A stretch of DNA of 64,000 bases from Gloeophyllum trabeum ATCC 11539 (lineage: Eukaryota > Basidiomycota > Agaricomycetes > Gloeophyllales > Gloeophyllaceae). This document shows, piece after piece, positions 31,810 to 44,581 of the stretch. Where the stretch lies: positions 548,713 through 612,712 of the forward strand of contig NW_006920412.1 of NCBI RefSeq assembly GCF_000344685.1. Reading direction: 5' to 3'. The number at the start of each line of letters is the position of its first letter. Position 1 is the first letter of the stretch. The position numbers and the translations under genes are program-made. The notes under the pieces were generated by a model. It saw only the letters and a program-made list of their open reading frames with translations, did not search any database and was not told the DNA's origin.

Positions 31810-34800
31810 TCATATCACCCTGCCAGGCCCCGCTACTCTCGTCCCGTAAATCTGAGCTAGCAGCCCAAGGACCCCTGCGTCCTCTAACCCATCCTCCTCC
31901 TCCTGACGCTCCTGCGACTGCGATCCGGACGCATAGGGCCGAGTTCGCTGCGCGTTCACGGCCCCATCCACATAGGACCCGCCCAAACCGCTTCCAACGC
32001 CTCCGTCCGGAGCCAAGTCCTCCTCGTGAATATCGTCAGTCTCCTTGACAGGCGGACTGAGAACCCGACTGCCCTGGGAATCACCCAGCACCATCGTCTG
32101 CGCCGTCTCCATCCCAGCAATCCCCGATCGGAATATAGACGATGACGATGGGCCTTGTCCTTGGTCCACCGTGCTCCCTGCACCAGCAAGGACTGTCGAC
32201 CCGTGTCTTTGCCGCGCAAGTGCCTGACTCTGCAGAAGAGCTCGGTCGTATTCCTGTGCTCGGGCTGCGAGATCGGGTTTGTGGTCCTTCGACATGTGGA
32301 CAGTTGCATCAAGAGCTATCGACGCCCCAAGCCACGGCTGTCTCCGCCGGTTCAAGGGGCCAAGCTGATTGGCTCGATAGTCAGCCATTCGACTAAGGTA
32401 CATCGAGCCTGAAGGGTCCGCAGGATTCCAGGTCGGATTCGCAGCCTGTGAGAGAACTCGTTAGGTAACCGAAAGAGACCGCTTAGATATGTCCTACCTT
32501 GAAGTTCAGGAAGCTCTTCTCCATCTTGCCATCTTTGGACATCAGTCGCTCATCGTTCACCTTGGACGGTGCTCCGAACTTCGAAAACATTACCACTTAG
32601 CATTAACAGACTTCGACAGCGACTAAACTCTGCATACCTTGACATTTCCGTGCTTTTCGAAGTTAAATTGTGCAAAGCTACAGATATAGCCAATGCCATC
32701 CACGTGGATCGTGAAAGTGCGGAAGAAGTCGATGATCTCTGGGGCACAGTCCGGCAGTGAAAACCAGAGGATAAATGGAGTCAAGACGACCGACAGCAGC
32801 TCCTTTGCGAAAATAACGATCTTCAACGCGAACAGTTCCCCGAATTCCTGGTGCACCTGTTTAGGAGCACTTAGCTTCCATACTGACCCTTGCATTACCA
32901 AACCTCACCTTCTTTGAATGCAGCTGATTCTTCCAATGATCCGGCATATAATGCGTGTACTGGACTACCTCGGTCATCAACGCCTCCGGATCGAACACAA
33001 AGTTCTCTGCCGGAATCATGCCCCTGGCTACGGCGAGTACGGACCCGAAGAGACCGATGTAGAAAAGGACCGTCCGGTGCGGGGTCACTTCGAACCCGAG
33101 AAACAGATCGGGATCGATAACCGATGCGAGAATGAGGACAGCGGCGAAAGACCCAGCAATAAACGCGACGAATCTAGGGTTACGGATAAGGGGTAAAGTT
33201 CACGAATGGGGTCAATGAGTGGACAGTGAAGCCTACCGCATAATGAGGGCTATCTTCTCGTTCGGGAACTGCCCGATGTACATGCTTGCCACCGGGTAGG
33301 ACTCATCCAATCTACGCTGGAATATATGAGGCAACTCATTGAACTCTCGGAACTTCCACTCCGCGAAAGGCGTGTATCGGCGACCACCGATAGTCGAAGG
33401 ATTCTTGTGATATTCCTGGTGACATTGAATCAATAGTGATCGCAACAAGACGACCGGGAACAACGCACCTCGAAGTATCGGAAGAACGAGTACATCAATA
33501 GATAGAGGACTATGAACGGCGCAAAAACAGCATTCAAAATGCCCATAAAAATGAGTCGTCTTCGCAAGCTGTGGTAGCACTCGCTCAGCATCGCAATTCG
33601 CATCATTTTTACCAACCAAGACACACCCTTGGATCAGCACTTCCCGGTTCTTGCTCTTCAAGAACACTTTCCTGACTCTGCCGCTAGGATCAAACAAGTA
33701 CTCCATGAGACTAAACCGCAGATTCCACTCCAAAGCCCGAGTAAGTGTCCGTCCTTTTCCCTGCTCCGGCGGCACGAACCGCTTCAGCGCCGAAGGAAGC
33801 GGCACTCGCAAGTCCAATAGCTCCTTATTAAACAAGGCGATCAGGTAATTCTCTTGCCGCATGATACGGTTGGCGATGGTGTGCGCGTCGAGCTTGGCCG
33901 CCGTCTGGGCAGAGGACTTGGAGGATATAGCAGTAAGGGGGTTCTCGTCCCTGATGCCTCCTATGCGGCGCACGATTTCGGGCCATGAGATCGTCTGGAT
34001 GTCTTCCTGCAGCCGGCGGAAAAGATGTCAGCGGTGGCATGGATACGATGGAGCAGGGACTGACGTCGGGTATTCGTAGGAGATGGGTATAAAAGTTGTA
34101 CATGTCGACGAGGCGGACGACGTCCATCACGTACGAGACGACTTGCCAGCAGTAAAATGCGCTGAACAGCAGGAAGAACAAGAAGGTAAAGCCGGAAAAT
34201 CTGATCCAAAAATGAGTAAGACCACAATGCAAGATACAGTGAATCGTACCTAGATACACAGCGGTCTACCACCACGTCAGACAGGCGGGTGATACCCTCT
34301 GGCTTGATCCTAGAGTAGTCCACGCATCCCAGGAGGAACGTCGAGAACGCTATAACGAACCCTACTGTGCTACCGAGCAAGTTTAGCGGCGCCTCGCGCG
34401 TGGAGAACAAGAAGACCGCACGGACAGGAGGTTCAGCCCCCGCTCCAGGGCAATACAGTATATCCCCTTCCCCTCGTAGTACGCGTACACCTCCTGCAGG
34501 AATGCGTCCAGATTGTACACGTTCACCCAGTTCCACAACGCCCGTTCGTACGCATCCAGCCCGCGCATCGGCCTCGGTTCTCGCGGAGGTGGTGACTGCG
34601 GGGGGTCAAACGTCTCCTCCGGGGTCGTCTCGGACGGACGGGGTGGGATGGACACAGCAGGGACCGGTGGATCACTCCTGTGTGGCTGGCTCACCGGCGT
34701 AGCCCTCTGCGGCGGAAACGACGACAAAGGCGGCCTCGCGGTCGCCGGGTCCCTTGCCTTTCCCTTCCCATGCTGCGAGCTCCTTCGCCCACCGGGCGGC

Positions 34801-35207
34801 GTACCCGCCGCCTCGATCAGGAAATCCTGGGGCACCTCGTCATCGTCGTCACTCGCTCTCTGCTCGTCAATCTTATCGTTCTGCCGTATATTCGGACGTA
34901 GCACGTTCATTTCAGACGCATCGGCGCCCCAGGACACGCGCCTCTTGCCATGCGCTTTCCGAGCAGCAGATGTCCTGCGGCCTGCCTCCAAGTCATCGTC
35001 ATCCCGTTCCCGCTCCGTTTCGTTCTCCTCTTCCTCTAGGACAGACTGGTTTGCTTGCATGTAGCCCATATGGGCGCGGCCCATGGGGTTCAGCATGTTC
35101 AAGAAAGGCCGCGAGCTGGAAGCGCCGGGGAGCAGTGACTGCGAAGCCTGAAAGGATCGGGAGGTCGAAAGTGGTCGGTTGTGATTCGAGCGAGGCGGCG
35201 TAGACAT
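31810..35207 (-). CDS. ATG9: Autophagy lipid scramblase Atg9
   Basis: Atg9 is the multispanning scramblase on vesicles that seed the autophagosome. Exons are 35207-34426, 34369-34250, 34200-34065, 34006-33627, 33568-33469, 33415-33237, 33173-32909, 32856-32638, 32578-32498 and 32445-31810. All phases agree and it encodes 965 residues. A long disordered N-terminus leads to the conserved entry [18 protein letters not shown]. The membrane core follows: [33 protein letters not shown], then [18 protein letters not shown] and [16 protein letters not shown]. The core helices end near [17 protein letters not shown], followed by the conserved [19 protein letters not shown]. The C-terminal tail is long and Ser/Gln-rich. 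It lies tandem with LEU4 and upstream of the DUF1330-like gene. Confidence 0.93.
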
Positions 35208-35344
35208 GGTCGTTAATGCTTCATACACCCGTTCGTTACGGTCAGAAGGTCGTGCGCGTCGTTACAGACGCTGAGCTCAGAGCAGACGTCGAAGTCACGT
35301 AAATGGATCCGGCATGTGAACCTGACGCGCCCATTTCCAATTGC

Positions 35345-35356
35345 ACGCGTACGCGT
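35345..35356. promoter_or_regulatory. Tandem ACGCGT pair upstream of ATG9
   Basis: Two perfect ACGCGT palindromes are directly abutted (ACGCGTACGCGT), 138 nt before the ATG9 start. A further ACGCG core is at 35325-35329. ACGCGT is the MBF/MCB consensus. Use at this gene is inference. Confidence 0.35.
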
Positions 35357-35501
35357 CTGAATCTGCGCGTCTATCGACCCGAGGCAGCCATTTCGAGCAC
35401 GATACTGCAAACCGAAGCAATATAGCATAGAGACTATAATAAATGGCAGAGCATCCCGCCCCGTTTTGATACAGATATACAGTACAGCCGAGATACTCTT
35501 C

Positions 35502-38191
35502 TCAAGCACTCCCATTGACCAAGCTTCTCGGCTTAAAATCCAACTTGCTCACCGCACACAAAACAGCCTTTAGCCCGCTCGCAGTGATATCCGTATCCCG
35601 AGCAACCCCCCATGCTGCGCTCTTCTTCTGACTCTCCTCGTCCCGGGTGTAAGTCAGCTCGACGTACGACGCCGCCGTCACCTCCGAGCCCTCCCCGATC
35701 GAGTGCTCCGAGTACTCGCGCACAGCAAAGGTCCCCTCGATGAGCTCGTGCAGCGCAGCTAGGACGGCAGATAGGGGGCCGTTCCCTTGGCCTTTCAACG
35801 GCCGGACTTTGCCATCCAAGACGATCTCGCCGTTGATCTCCCGCCGCGAGTCGCTTCCATCTCCCAAATACTCCATCTTGAACGACTTCAACGATACCCG
35901 GCTCTGCTCGGGCGCCACCTCGTACCCGTACGTCTCCCGGAACAGCTTGATGAGGGTGTCGTACGACACCTCCTTCACCCTTACATCGTCGTCCTTGTCC
36001 CCCACCGACCGCTGCACGACCTCGAAGAACGACGCCTGCAGCCGCTTCGGCAGCTCGAGGTGCAGCGCGTTCAGCACGACCGACGCCACATCCGCAAGAG
36101 ACGACCGCTTGTCGAAGCCCACAAGCAGCTTCAGTTCGGGCAGCGGCCGGTCGCCAATCGCAGCGTTCACCGCGCTCAGGACGGCGCGTAGACCCGACCC
36201 TGCGATGTCCGAGTCGACGCCGACGCCCCACCAGCCCGCCTTGCGGCCCTCGCCGGGCGGCACGACCTCCACGTACGACGCCGCCCGCGCTTCCTTGCCC
36301 TCGCCCAGGGTGTGCTCCGAGTACTCCCTGATCGATAGGTCGATATCCAGATGCGTGCGCAGCCCGTCGAGCAGCGCCGATAGCGGGCCGTTGCCCTCGC
36401 CTTTGATCACCCTCAACACCCCGTCAACGAGAATCGTCCCATCAAACCTCCTCCGCTCGTCCTGCGAATCGCTCCTCTCCGTGTCCGGCTCCACGCTCGG
36501 CTCCGAGCTAATCTCGAACGACTTGAGGACCAGCCGGCCCTGGTAGCTGGGTCCGCCAAAATGGTAAGTCTTCCTGAACGCAGTGACGATATCGTCGACC
36601 ATCATCTCCCTTGCTTCGCGGTCCGCGATGTCCTGCACGACCTGGTAGAACGCGATCTGCATCTTTCGCGGCAGGTCCAGGCCCAGGTGCTGCTTGACAA
36701 GGTACGCGATCCCACCTTTCCCGGACTGCGAGTTAACGCGGATAACGGCCTCGTAGCTGCATCCCAGATCCGCGGGGTCGATGGGCAGGTATGGCATGTC
36801 CCAGTACTGATTCTCGCCCCTCGCCTTTGCCTCCGCATGCTGCTTCCTCTGCACCTCGAAGCCCTTCTTGATCGCGTCCTGGTGAGAGCCGCTGAATGCG
36901 GTGAACACGAGCTCGCCCGCGTAGGGGTGACGTGGGTGCACGGGCAGGTCGTTGCACTGCGTGACGACCTCGATCACAGACTGGATGTCGGAGAAGTCAA
37001 GGTTCGGCGGGATGCCCTGCGAGTAGAGGTTCAGCGCGAGGTTGACGAGGTCGACGTTGCCCGTTCGCTCGCCGTTCCCGAAGAAACAGCCCTCGATGCG
37101 GTCGCCGCCGGCGAGTAAGCCGCACTCCGCCGCGGCGATACCTGTCCCGCGATCATTGTGCGGGTGTAGACTAACGATGACCTTTTCGCGCTCTGTGATA
37201 TTGCGGCAGAAGTGTTCGATCTGGGGTCACTTAGTACAAAATCAGGGGATGAGGAAGGGGACTCACCCGGTCGGCGTAATGATTGCAAGGCCCAATTTCG
37301 ACTGTAGCAGGCAAGTTAAAGATGATTCTGTCTTCGCCTGGACCCGCCTTGCCCCAGGCAGCCTTGACTGCCTCGCACACTTCGATGGCAAAGTCGGGTT
37401 CCGTCTGCGTGAACGTCTCAGGACTATATTCGTACTTGAACACGGTGCCCGTTTGTGCTGAACACTCTTCCGTCAGCTGGCGGATGATTTTGGTGTGCTT
37501 GACTGCAAGAGCGACCGTCTCTTCCTTGGAGTTCCGGAAGACGACATTACGGAATAAAGGGGAAGTGGCATTGTACATGTGGATGATGGCGTGTTTGGCA
37601 CCCGCTACAGAGTCGATCGTGCGCTTGATGAGATCCTCCCTGGCAGGAGTGAGGACCTGAGCTCAACCTGCGTTCAACACATCGACCCGGACAGAACGGA
37701 GGTGGCAGTGGACTAACCTGCAACCACACATCGTCCGGCACCAGATTCTTCTCGATCAGCATCCGCACAAAGTTGAAGTCGGTATCACTGGCGGCGGGGT
37801 ATGCGACCTCGATCTCCTTCACGCCGCACTTGACGAGCTGCTGGAAGAAGAGGGTCTTTTGTTCGATTGTCATCGGGTTGGCGAGGGCCTGATTACCGTC
37901 GCGCAGGTCGGTGGAGAGCCATATTGGGGCCTTTGTGGTACGCCGCGAGGGCCACTGGCGGTCAGGGAGGTCAAGAGCGGGGTACGGCTTGTACTTTTTG
38001 GACGGATCTGAGCTGGATAAAGATCAGGACGAGCGGGGTAAACAAAGATAGACGGTGACCCACAGCATAGGCATGACGGTCGTGAGCAAAGAGACTAGGG
38101 CTACAATGGGCAAAATATAAAGCAGAAAAGTGAAAGGAAGGAAGACGGTGACTCGACCTGCCGAGAGCTGCCTGCACCAAGTCCGATGCAT
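35502..38191 (-). CDS. LEU4: 2-isopropylmalate synthase with duplicated regulatory region
   Basis: This enzyme condenses acetyl-CoA with 2-oxoisovalerate, the first committed step of leucine synthesis. Exons are 38191-38158, 38007-37718, 37656-37267 and 37220-35502, giving 810 residues. The N-terminus joins into [10 protein letters not shown], then the catalytic barrel motif [11 protein letters not shown] and the metal-binding HPHNDRGTG. The C-terminal leucine-binding region occurs twice. Copy 1 has [20 protein letters not shown] and [10 protein letters not shown]; copy 2 has [20 protein letters not shown] and WGVARDTDI. The helical linker before each is also repeated ([18 protein letters not shown]). 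This adds about 200 residues to the usual length of about 600. A different ATG at 38333 gives a basic, mitochondrial-type leader in a frame that also joins exon 2, so two isoforms are possible. A TATAAA lies just above that ATG and favours the shorter form. Confidence 0.93.
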
Positions 38192-38564
38192 TCACGGCCG
38201 AAAATCTGGCCAGAGGGTTGCTGTGGCTGTGTATACGTGAGAATGTCAATTGCACTTTGATTGAGCAACGCTTAGAGGGATGCGCGCAGGAGGTCAGATG
38301 GGGGAAGAGAATTAAGATGCGACATAGGCACATGCGAGTTTATAAGCCTGGCGGCAACCACGTAGAAATGTCACGGAAGAAAAGCAGTGAAGGGACATAA
38401 TACAAAAATGGCAATACACATGCCATTTTGGGAAGCTCTGACCGGCAATGGCCGCGATCGTCCATACCTCGGGCACGTGATACCGCAGATTATCGTCGGA
38501 CGCTTTGCGTGACTCTGCTGCAAACCTCTAACCGAGTCGCACTGCGTCCAGCATTTCTGCGGCC
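38192..38564. promoter_or_regulatory. Divergent LEU4/GUS1 promoter
   Basis: A 373-bp region between the two start codons. It contains CACGTG at 38474-38479 and TGACTC at 38510-38515, the core of the Gcn4/Cpc1 site used in general amino-acid control. A TATAAA on the LEU4 strand lies near 38345. Joint control of leucine synthesis and tRNA charging is plausible but inferred. Confidence 0.4.
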
Positions 38565-41335
38565 ATGGCGTGCGCACTGACCCTCTCTACAAAACTCTCT
38601 CCTTTCCCCTACGCCGCTCTCGCTATCGCGATATATACGATATACCCTTCGCAGGCAGAGTTCGTCTGGGATGACGGTGCAACCGAGCCAGTCTTGGTTC
38701 TCAACGATTCCAAAATCACTTCCGAGGACGCGATCGTACAAGCGTTAGCCAAAGTAGGCGGCCTTGCAGACGATAGTGCCAAGGTACGTTGTCTTTAATT
38801 CCATTCAGGACGAATGCGTAAAGAATGACGCGTATGAACAGAGTCAAGCTTTCTTTGCGCTCGCGAAGAAAATTCAGACAATCACAGCCGTGCCAGAGCT
38901 GCTCACGATACTTGATTCACTGGACGACCATCTGGCCTTCCGGACTTTCCTCGTCGGGCACGACATAACCGCCGCGGACTGGATGATCTGGGGAGCTATC
39001 AAAGGTTCGTTCCTCCTCCTCAACCCAAATAAGATCAAGCCCCAATACAGCTCGTCTATTCAGGTTCCGTCAAAGCCCTTGGTCTCCTGAAAAACAACAA
39101 ACATCCCCACCTCTCGCGTTTCCTCTCCTACTTCGAGTCCTTGCAGACCACCGAAACCGCCCTCTCCCTACTCGCCGCCGAGAAGGCGTCGGGGCGGCGC
39201 TCGAACAAGGTCGCCGCGTCCTTTGCGCTTGGTTTACAGGACGCCGTCGATGGCCACGTCGTCACGCGTTTCCCGCCAGAGCCCAGCGGGTACCTCCACA
39301 TCGGGCACGCGAAGGCGGCGATTTTGAACCAGTACTTCGCAAAGATGTACCACGGGAAACTGTTGATTCGGTTTGATGACACGAATCCGACCAAGGAGCG
39401 GGTAAGTTTCCATGTGCTGTACTTGAGTTGGGGTATGTTATGTAGTTATTGACTGTATGGGACAGAGCGAGTTCGAGGAGACTATCCTGGAGGATCTAGC
39501 CCTGCTCGATATCCACGGCGACGCGATCTCCCACACTTCTGACTACTTCGACAAGCTGTACGAGCTCGGCGTCAAGATGATCGAGACGGGCAAAGCGTAC
39601 GCAGACGATACCGTGCAGGAGCAGATGCGCGCGGAGCGCATGGACGGCATCGCCTCGAAGCACCGCGACGACTCCGTCGAGGACAACCTCAAGCATTTCG
39701 CGGAGATGAAGGCGGGGACGGAGGAGGGCCTGCGGTGGTGTATCCGCGCGAAGATCAGCGTGGACAATCCGAATAAGGCGCTCCGCGACCCCGTCATCTA
39801 CCGCTGCAACGTCCTCACACACCACCGAACCGGGTTCGCGATATTTCTCCCAACACATGTATGCAGTTGAAAGTAAAGTCGGCTGACGTGAATTAATAGG
39901 GACAAGTGGAAGATATACCCAACCTACGACTTCGCGTGCCCGGTGGTGGACTCGCTGGAGGGCGTCACGCATGCGCTGAGGACGAACGAGTACCGCGACC
40001 GCAACCCGCAGTACCACTGGATGATCGAGGCGCTCGGCCTCCGATCCGTACATATCTGGGACTTCAGGTAACTGAAGTGCATCCACTTCACTCCGAGGAG
40101 GAAGCTCACGTCGCGGTATAGTCGATTGAACTTCATCTATACGCTCCTGTCAAAGAGGAAGCTGCATTGGTTTGTGGATAACGGGCTCGTGAAGGGGTGG
40201 GACGACCCGCGGTTCCCGACTGTCCGGGGTGAGTCAGCTTCAGGCTTTGCCAGGGTTACTGTTGATGATGTTTTCTGTTCAGGTATTCGTCGCCGCGGTA
40301 TGACCGTCGAAGCCCTGCGGCAGTTCATGCTTGCGCAGGGTCCCTCGCAGGCTATTGTGTCCCTCGAGTGGGATTCGATTTGGGCGGCCAACAAGAAGGT
40401 CATCGACCCGATTGCTCCGCGATTCTGGGCTATTACTACTGACAAAATGTATGTGCCGTCTCCTGCTAGTCCCTAACGTGTAGGAGTGTTAACCATGCTG
40501 AATGGTCAGGGTGCCGGTGACGATCAGGGGCGGGCCTGCGTCGGCTGAGGTCAAGTCGTTGCCTAAGCATAAGAAAAACCCCGAGGTCGGGGAGAAGCAG
40601 ACCGTGTATACCTCGCAGATCCTCGTCGAGCAGGAGGATGCGCTGTCGTTCGGTGACAACGAAGAGGTGCGCCAGTCTTCACCCATCTGCATGTACGGGT
40701 TTACTGATAAGCTGCCGCAGATCACTCTCATGGACTGGGGCAACGCCATCGTGCGCTCAAAGACCGCGGACCCCTCAGGAACCGTCGCCGCGCTCGAGCT
40801 CGAGCTGCACCTCGCCGGCGACTTCCGCAAGACGTCGAAAAAGATCCACTGGCTGCCGCAGCCGTCCTCCGCGCCCGAGAGCAAGCCCGTCGTGGCGCCC
40901 GTCACGCTCTTCGATTACGACTACCTCATCACGAAGAAGAAGCTCGAGGAGAACGACGAGCTGAAGGACTTTGTCACGCCCGTGACGGAGTTCAGGGAGG
41001 AGGCGCTCGCGGACGCGAACGTCCTCGAGCTGAAGAAGGGGGATATCATCCAGTTCGAGAGGAAGGGGTACTTCATCCTCGACCAGGTGTACGCGGACGC
41101 GAATGGGGAGAAGAGGTTTGATTTTATTCGAATTCCAGATGGAAAGGCGGCAAATCTGGCGTCGAAGGCGGGGGCGAAAGCTGGTGAGAAGGCTCCCTCT
41201 GGTGACATGCAGAAGGGGATTGACACGCCGGTTGAGACTAAGATGTATAAGATGCCGAAGGTGTATGGGGAGGACGATGTGATCCCGAAGGCGGAGACGA
41301 AGATGTACCCGGTCAAAAACATATACAGTCCATAG
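38565..41335 (+). CDS. GUS1: Cytosolic glutamyl-tRNA synthetase
   Basis: Charges tRNA-Glu with glutamate in the cytosol. Exons are 38565-38783, 38842-39004, 39064-39401, 39466-39833, 39900-40067, 40122-40228, 40283-40448 and 40510-41335, giving 784 residues. The N-terminal 150 residues form a GST-like domain ([15 protein letters not shown]), which in yeast binds the Arc1 cofactor. The class I core starts [19 protein letters not shown], containing the HIGH motif, followed by [13 protein letters not shown]. The second signature appears as LLSKRKL ahead of [19 protein letters not shown]. The C-terminal anticodon-binding barrel ends in a lysine-rich tail with a short repeated ETKMY element. All motifs match the eukaryotic/archaeal GluRS group and not GlnRS. 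It is tandem with the kexin gene. Confidence 0.93.
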
Positions 41336-41552
41336 AAGTCTAAGTGTATTTGTAGGCAATGAGTATCTTGCAGCTGTTTTCAACATTTGTTGTAGTTGGC
41401 GTTTCCTGAGGGTGGACTTGTATAAAACTGCGCATGCCACTCCGGAGAACCTGAAGATTTTGATGGCAAGCGATTTCCGTTTCTGCCACCGGCAACACGC
41501 TGCACACTCCCCACCTCCTTCCACCACGACGACCGCCCGGCGCGACACCTAG

Positions 41553-44443
41553 ATGCGCCTCCCACTTCCGCTCGTTCTCTTATTGCTGCTGCCGCCATGC
41601 GTGCTAACGTCTCGTCCGGCAAAACGCTCATATTCTACTCACGACTACTACGTCCTGGAACACCTGCCTTCCGGTGCTGCATCGCTGGACGAATGCGTGA
41701 ATAATCTCGGGCTGGAGGTGGTCGAGCAGGTTGGGGAGCTCCGGGATCATTGGTTGGTGCGACGGCGGAAACAGGACTGGTACGTGCGGACGGAGGGAGA
41801 CCCGGTGGAGCTGCTGCGAAGGATGAGAGAGCGAGCAGGTACGGGGAGCGTCCATGCGCGTTCTGAGCCAGTACACGTTGAGGGTCGGATATCCTCTTCC
41901 GTGAAATACCTGGAGCCTCAAATACCACGGCAGCGGGCCAAGCGTGCACCTCCACCTGTGCGGCCAGGAGATGGGGACGGCGAGGTGAAATCAACTGCCC
42001 GAGAGGTTGCGTCGCGACTGGGCATCCGTGACCCTACGTTTACCAAGCAATGGCATCTGGTGAATGATGAGTTTCCGGAACACATGATGAACGTCTCGGG
42101 GCTATGGGAGGAAGGAATCACGGGTGCAGGTGTAATATCAGCCTTAGTGGACGACGGCTTGGATTATAACAGCGACGACCTTGCTGCCAACTTCGTAAGT
42201 TCTGCTATCTTGCACCTGTAAGTGTTTAATTTCCCCGCAGTTTGCAGAAGGCTCGTATGACTTCAACGACCACGAAGATCTCCCCACACCCAAACTCTTC
42301 GACGACCACCACGGCACGCGCTGTGCAGGTCAAATAGGCGCAGTCAAGAACGACGTCTGCGGTGTTGGTATAGCCTACGACTCGAAGGTTGCTGGCATCC
42401 GTATACTCTCCGGACCCATATCAGACGTAGACGAGGCTGCCTCTCTCAACTATGGTTACCACAATACCTCGATATACAGCTGCAGCTGGGGACCCTCAGA
42501 CGATGGGAGATCCATGGAGGCTCCTGGGTACCTGATCGAGAAAGCCGTGGTCAATGGTATCCAGAATGGACGCGGCGGGAAGGGCTCTATCTTCGTCTTT
42601 GCCAGCGGAAATGGTGCAGTCCATGACGACCAGTGCAACTTCGATGGCTACACGAATAGCATATATTCGATTACTGTAGCCGCGGTCGATTACAAGGGTC
42701 TGCACCCATATTATTCCGAGGCTTGTGCTGCCAATATGGTGGTAGCGTATAGCTCTGGTAGCGGCAATAGCATTGTCAGTAACTGCCCTTCTCTTCTGTA
42801 CTGCTCGCTGCTGACACCAGCCGCCCAGGTTACTACCGATGTTGGTAAGAACAAATGTGCTACTACTCATGGTGGTACCTCGGCTGCCGCGCCCAATGCC
42901 GTGGGCGTATTTGCGCTCGCATTATCAGTCCGGTACGTGCGCGCTGCGATCCTTCGGTTTGGTTTATTGACACAGCGACAGACCTGATCTATCATGGCGC
43001 GATATGCAGCATCTATGCGTTAGAACCGCGGAAATGATCAATCCTGAAGATCCCGACTGGGAAATCACAGCTGCGGGGCGTCCCTTCAGCTACAAGTACG
43101 GATTCGGACGCCTGGATGGCTACAAGTACGTCAAGGCAGCCCAGGACTGGGAACCCGTGAAGCCACAGGCATGGCTCGACGTGCAGCCCATCCAGATCGC
43201 GAACGGTACTATGGACATCCTCGGGACGATGTCGGGCGGCGCGCCAATAACCACGGAGGGCGTGCGGAGTACCTTCACTATTACCCAGGAAATGTTGGCG
43301 GAGAACAACTTCGAGGGCCTCGAGCATATCACGGTGAAAGTATGGATCTCGCATACTCGCAGGGGGGACGTCGAGGTCGAGCTTGTCAGCCCTAATGGTG
43401 TTAAGAGCGTCCTGGCCGCTAAGCGGAGGTACGATAATGCAATCACCGGGTTCCCCGGATGGCGGTTCATGACCGTAAAGCATTGGTTCGTTGATATGGT
43501 TTAGTTTCGCTCGGCAACGATGAACTGATTTTGCCAAAGGGATGAAAAGCCGGTTGGCGAGTGGACGATAAGGGTCAACGACCAAGGGTCAGAGGGCGAA
43601 TCTGGCAATTTCCTAGGCTGGAGTATGACGCTCTGGGGTTCGACTATTGATGCGTCCAAGGCTAAACAGTATGAAGTCCCTTTCCTCGCCTCCTTACTGC
43701 CTGCGCCGCATGAAGACGTCGTGACGACGACTACCATCCTCCCTCTGACTACGGCTACTAAGTCTTACCCCAAGCCGACGTCTCACCTGCCGACCGATCA
43801 CGGTAGCGTCGAAGGCGAGGCCACGAAGGCGGCCTTCTCCAACAAGCCTATTGCGACCACACCCACTGTTCAAGACGTTGTCGAGCCGACCGAGAGCATC
43901 CCCACCGAGAGCATAACCCCAACGGCGGATGAAGGCTGGTTCCCGGACATGGAGAATCTGGTGTCGAACCAGAAATGGTTCTTCGGCGCGGTTGGCGCAG
44001 TCGTCGTCTTCGGATTGTCCGCTGGGATATTCTTTTGGAGACGTGCCGTCAACCGGAGGCGCAGAGCGCAGTATAGTACGCTTGCGAGGGACGACGATGT
44101 GCCCATGAGCTCTATCGGTGCTGGTGGAGGGCGCGCGACTGGCCAAGGTACCAAGGAACTATATGACGCCTTTGGCGAGGTTTCAGACGATGAGGACGAT
44201 GTTGACGAACACACCGGGCTGACAGCAGGCCGTCCTGAGGATCGTTCGCCCGGGGGTTTGGGGTTCCACTCCGGGTTCTTGGATGACGATGACCCCGAGT
44301 CAGCTAGAGCAACGCACACATCATATCGGGACGAGCCCGAAGACCCAGACCATCTAAGGTCAGGTTCATCTCAACCTTCGCGAACTGGCAGTCCCGGTAG
44401 CAGCGGCACTGGAAGTTGGGAGCATGCATCGCAACTGCGTTAG
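41553..44443 (+). CDS. KEX2: Kexin-type proprotein convertase
   Basis: This is a calcium-dependent serine protease of the late Golgi that cuts secretory precursors after Lys-Arg or Arg-Arg. Exons are 41553-42194, 42241-42774, 42829-42932, 42982-43485 and 43540-44443, giving 895 residues. A signal peptide opens the protein (PLVLLLLLPP), followed by the prodomain, which ends near a basic RQRAKR site. The catalytic triad is Asp200 in LVDDGLDYNSDDL, the histidine in DDHHGTRCAG, and the serine in HGGTSAAAP. The P domain continues to VGEWTIRVNDQG. A Ser/Thr-rich stalk, a membrane span (GAVGAVVVFGLSAGIFFW) and an acidic cytosolic tail complete the Kex2 layout. The intron 42775-42828 is a multiple of three with no stop. 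I removed it because the family lacks that insertion. Confidence 0.93.
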
Positions 44444-44581
44444 CGAGCTTCTTTTGGGACGTTATTGTGTATAATGCAGGATTGTCCGGAGCATTTGTTA
44501 TATTATAATTATGCAGTACAATGAACGTGATACCAAAAGAACAGTAGGGATACAGGATAACCAACTTGGATAATGACGCTG

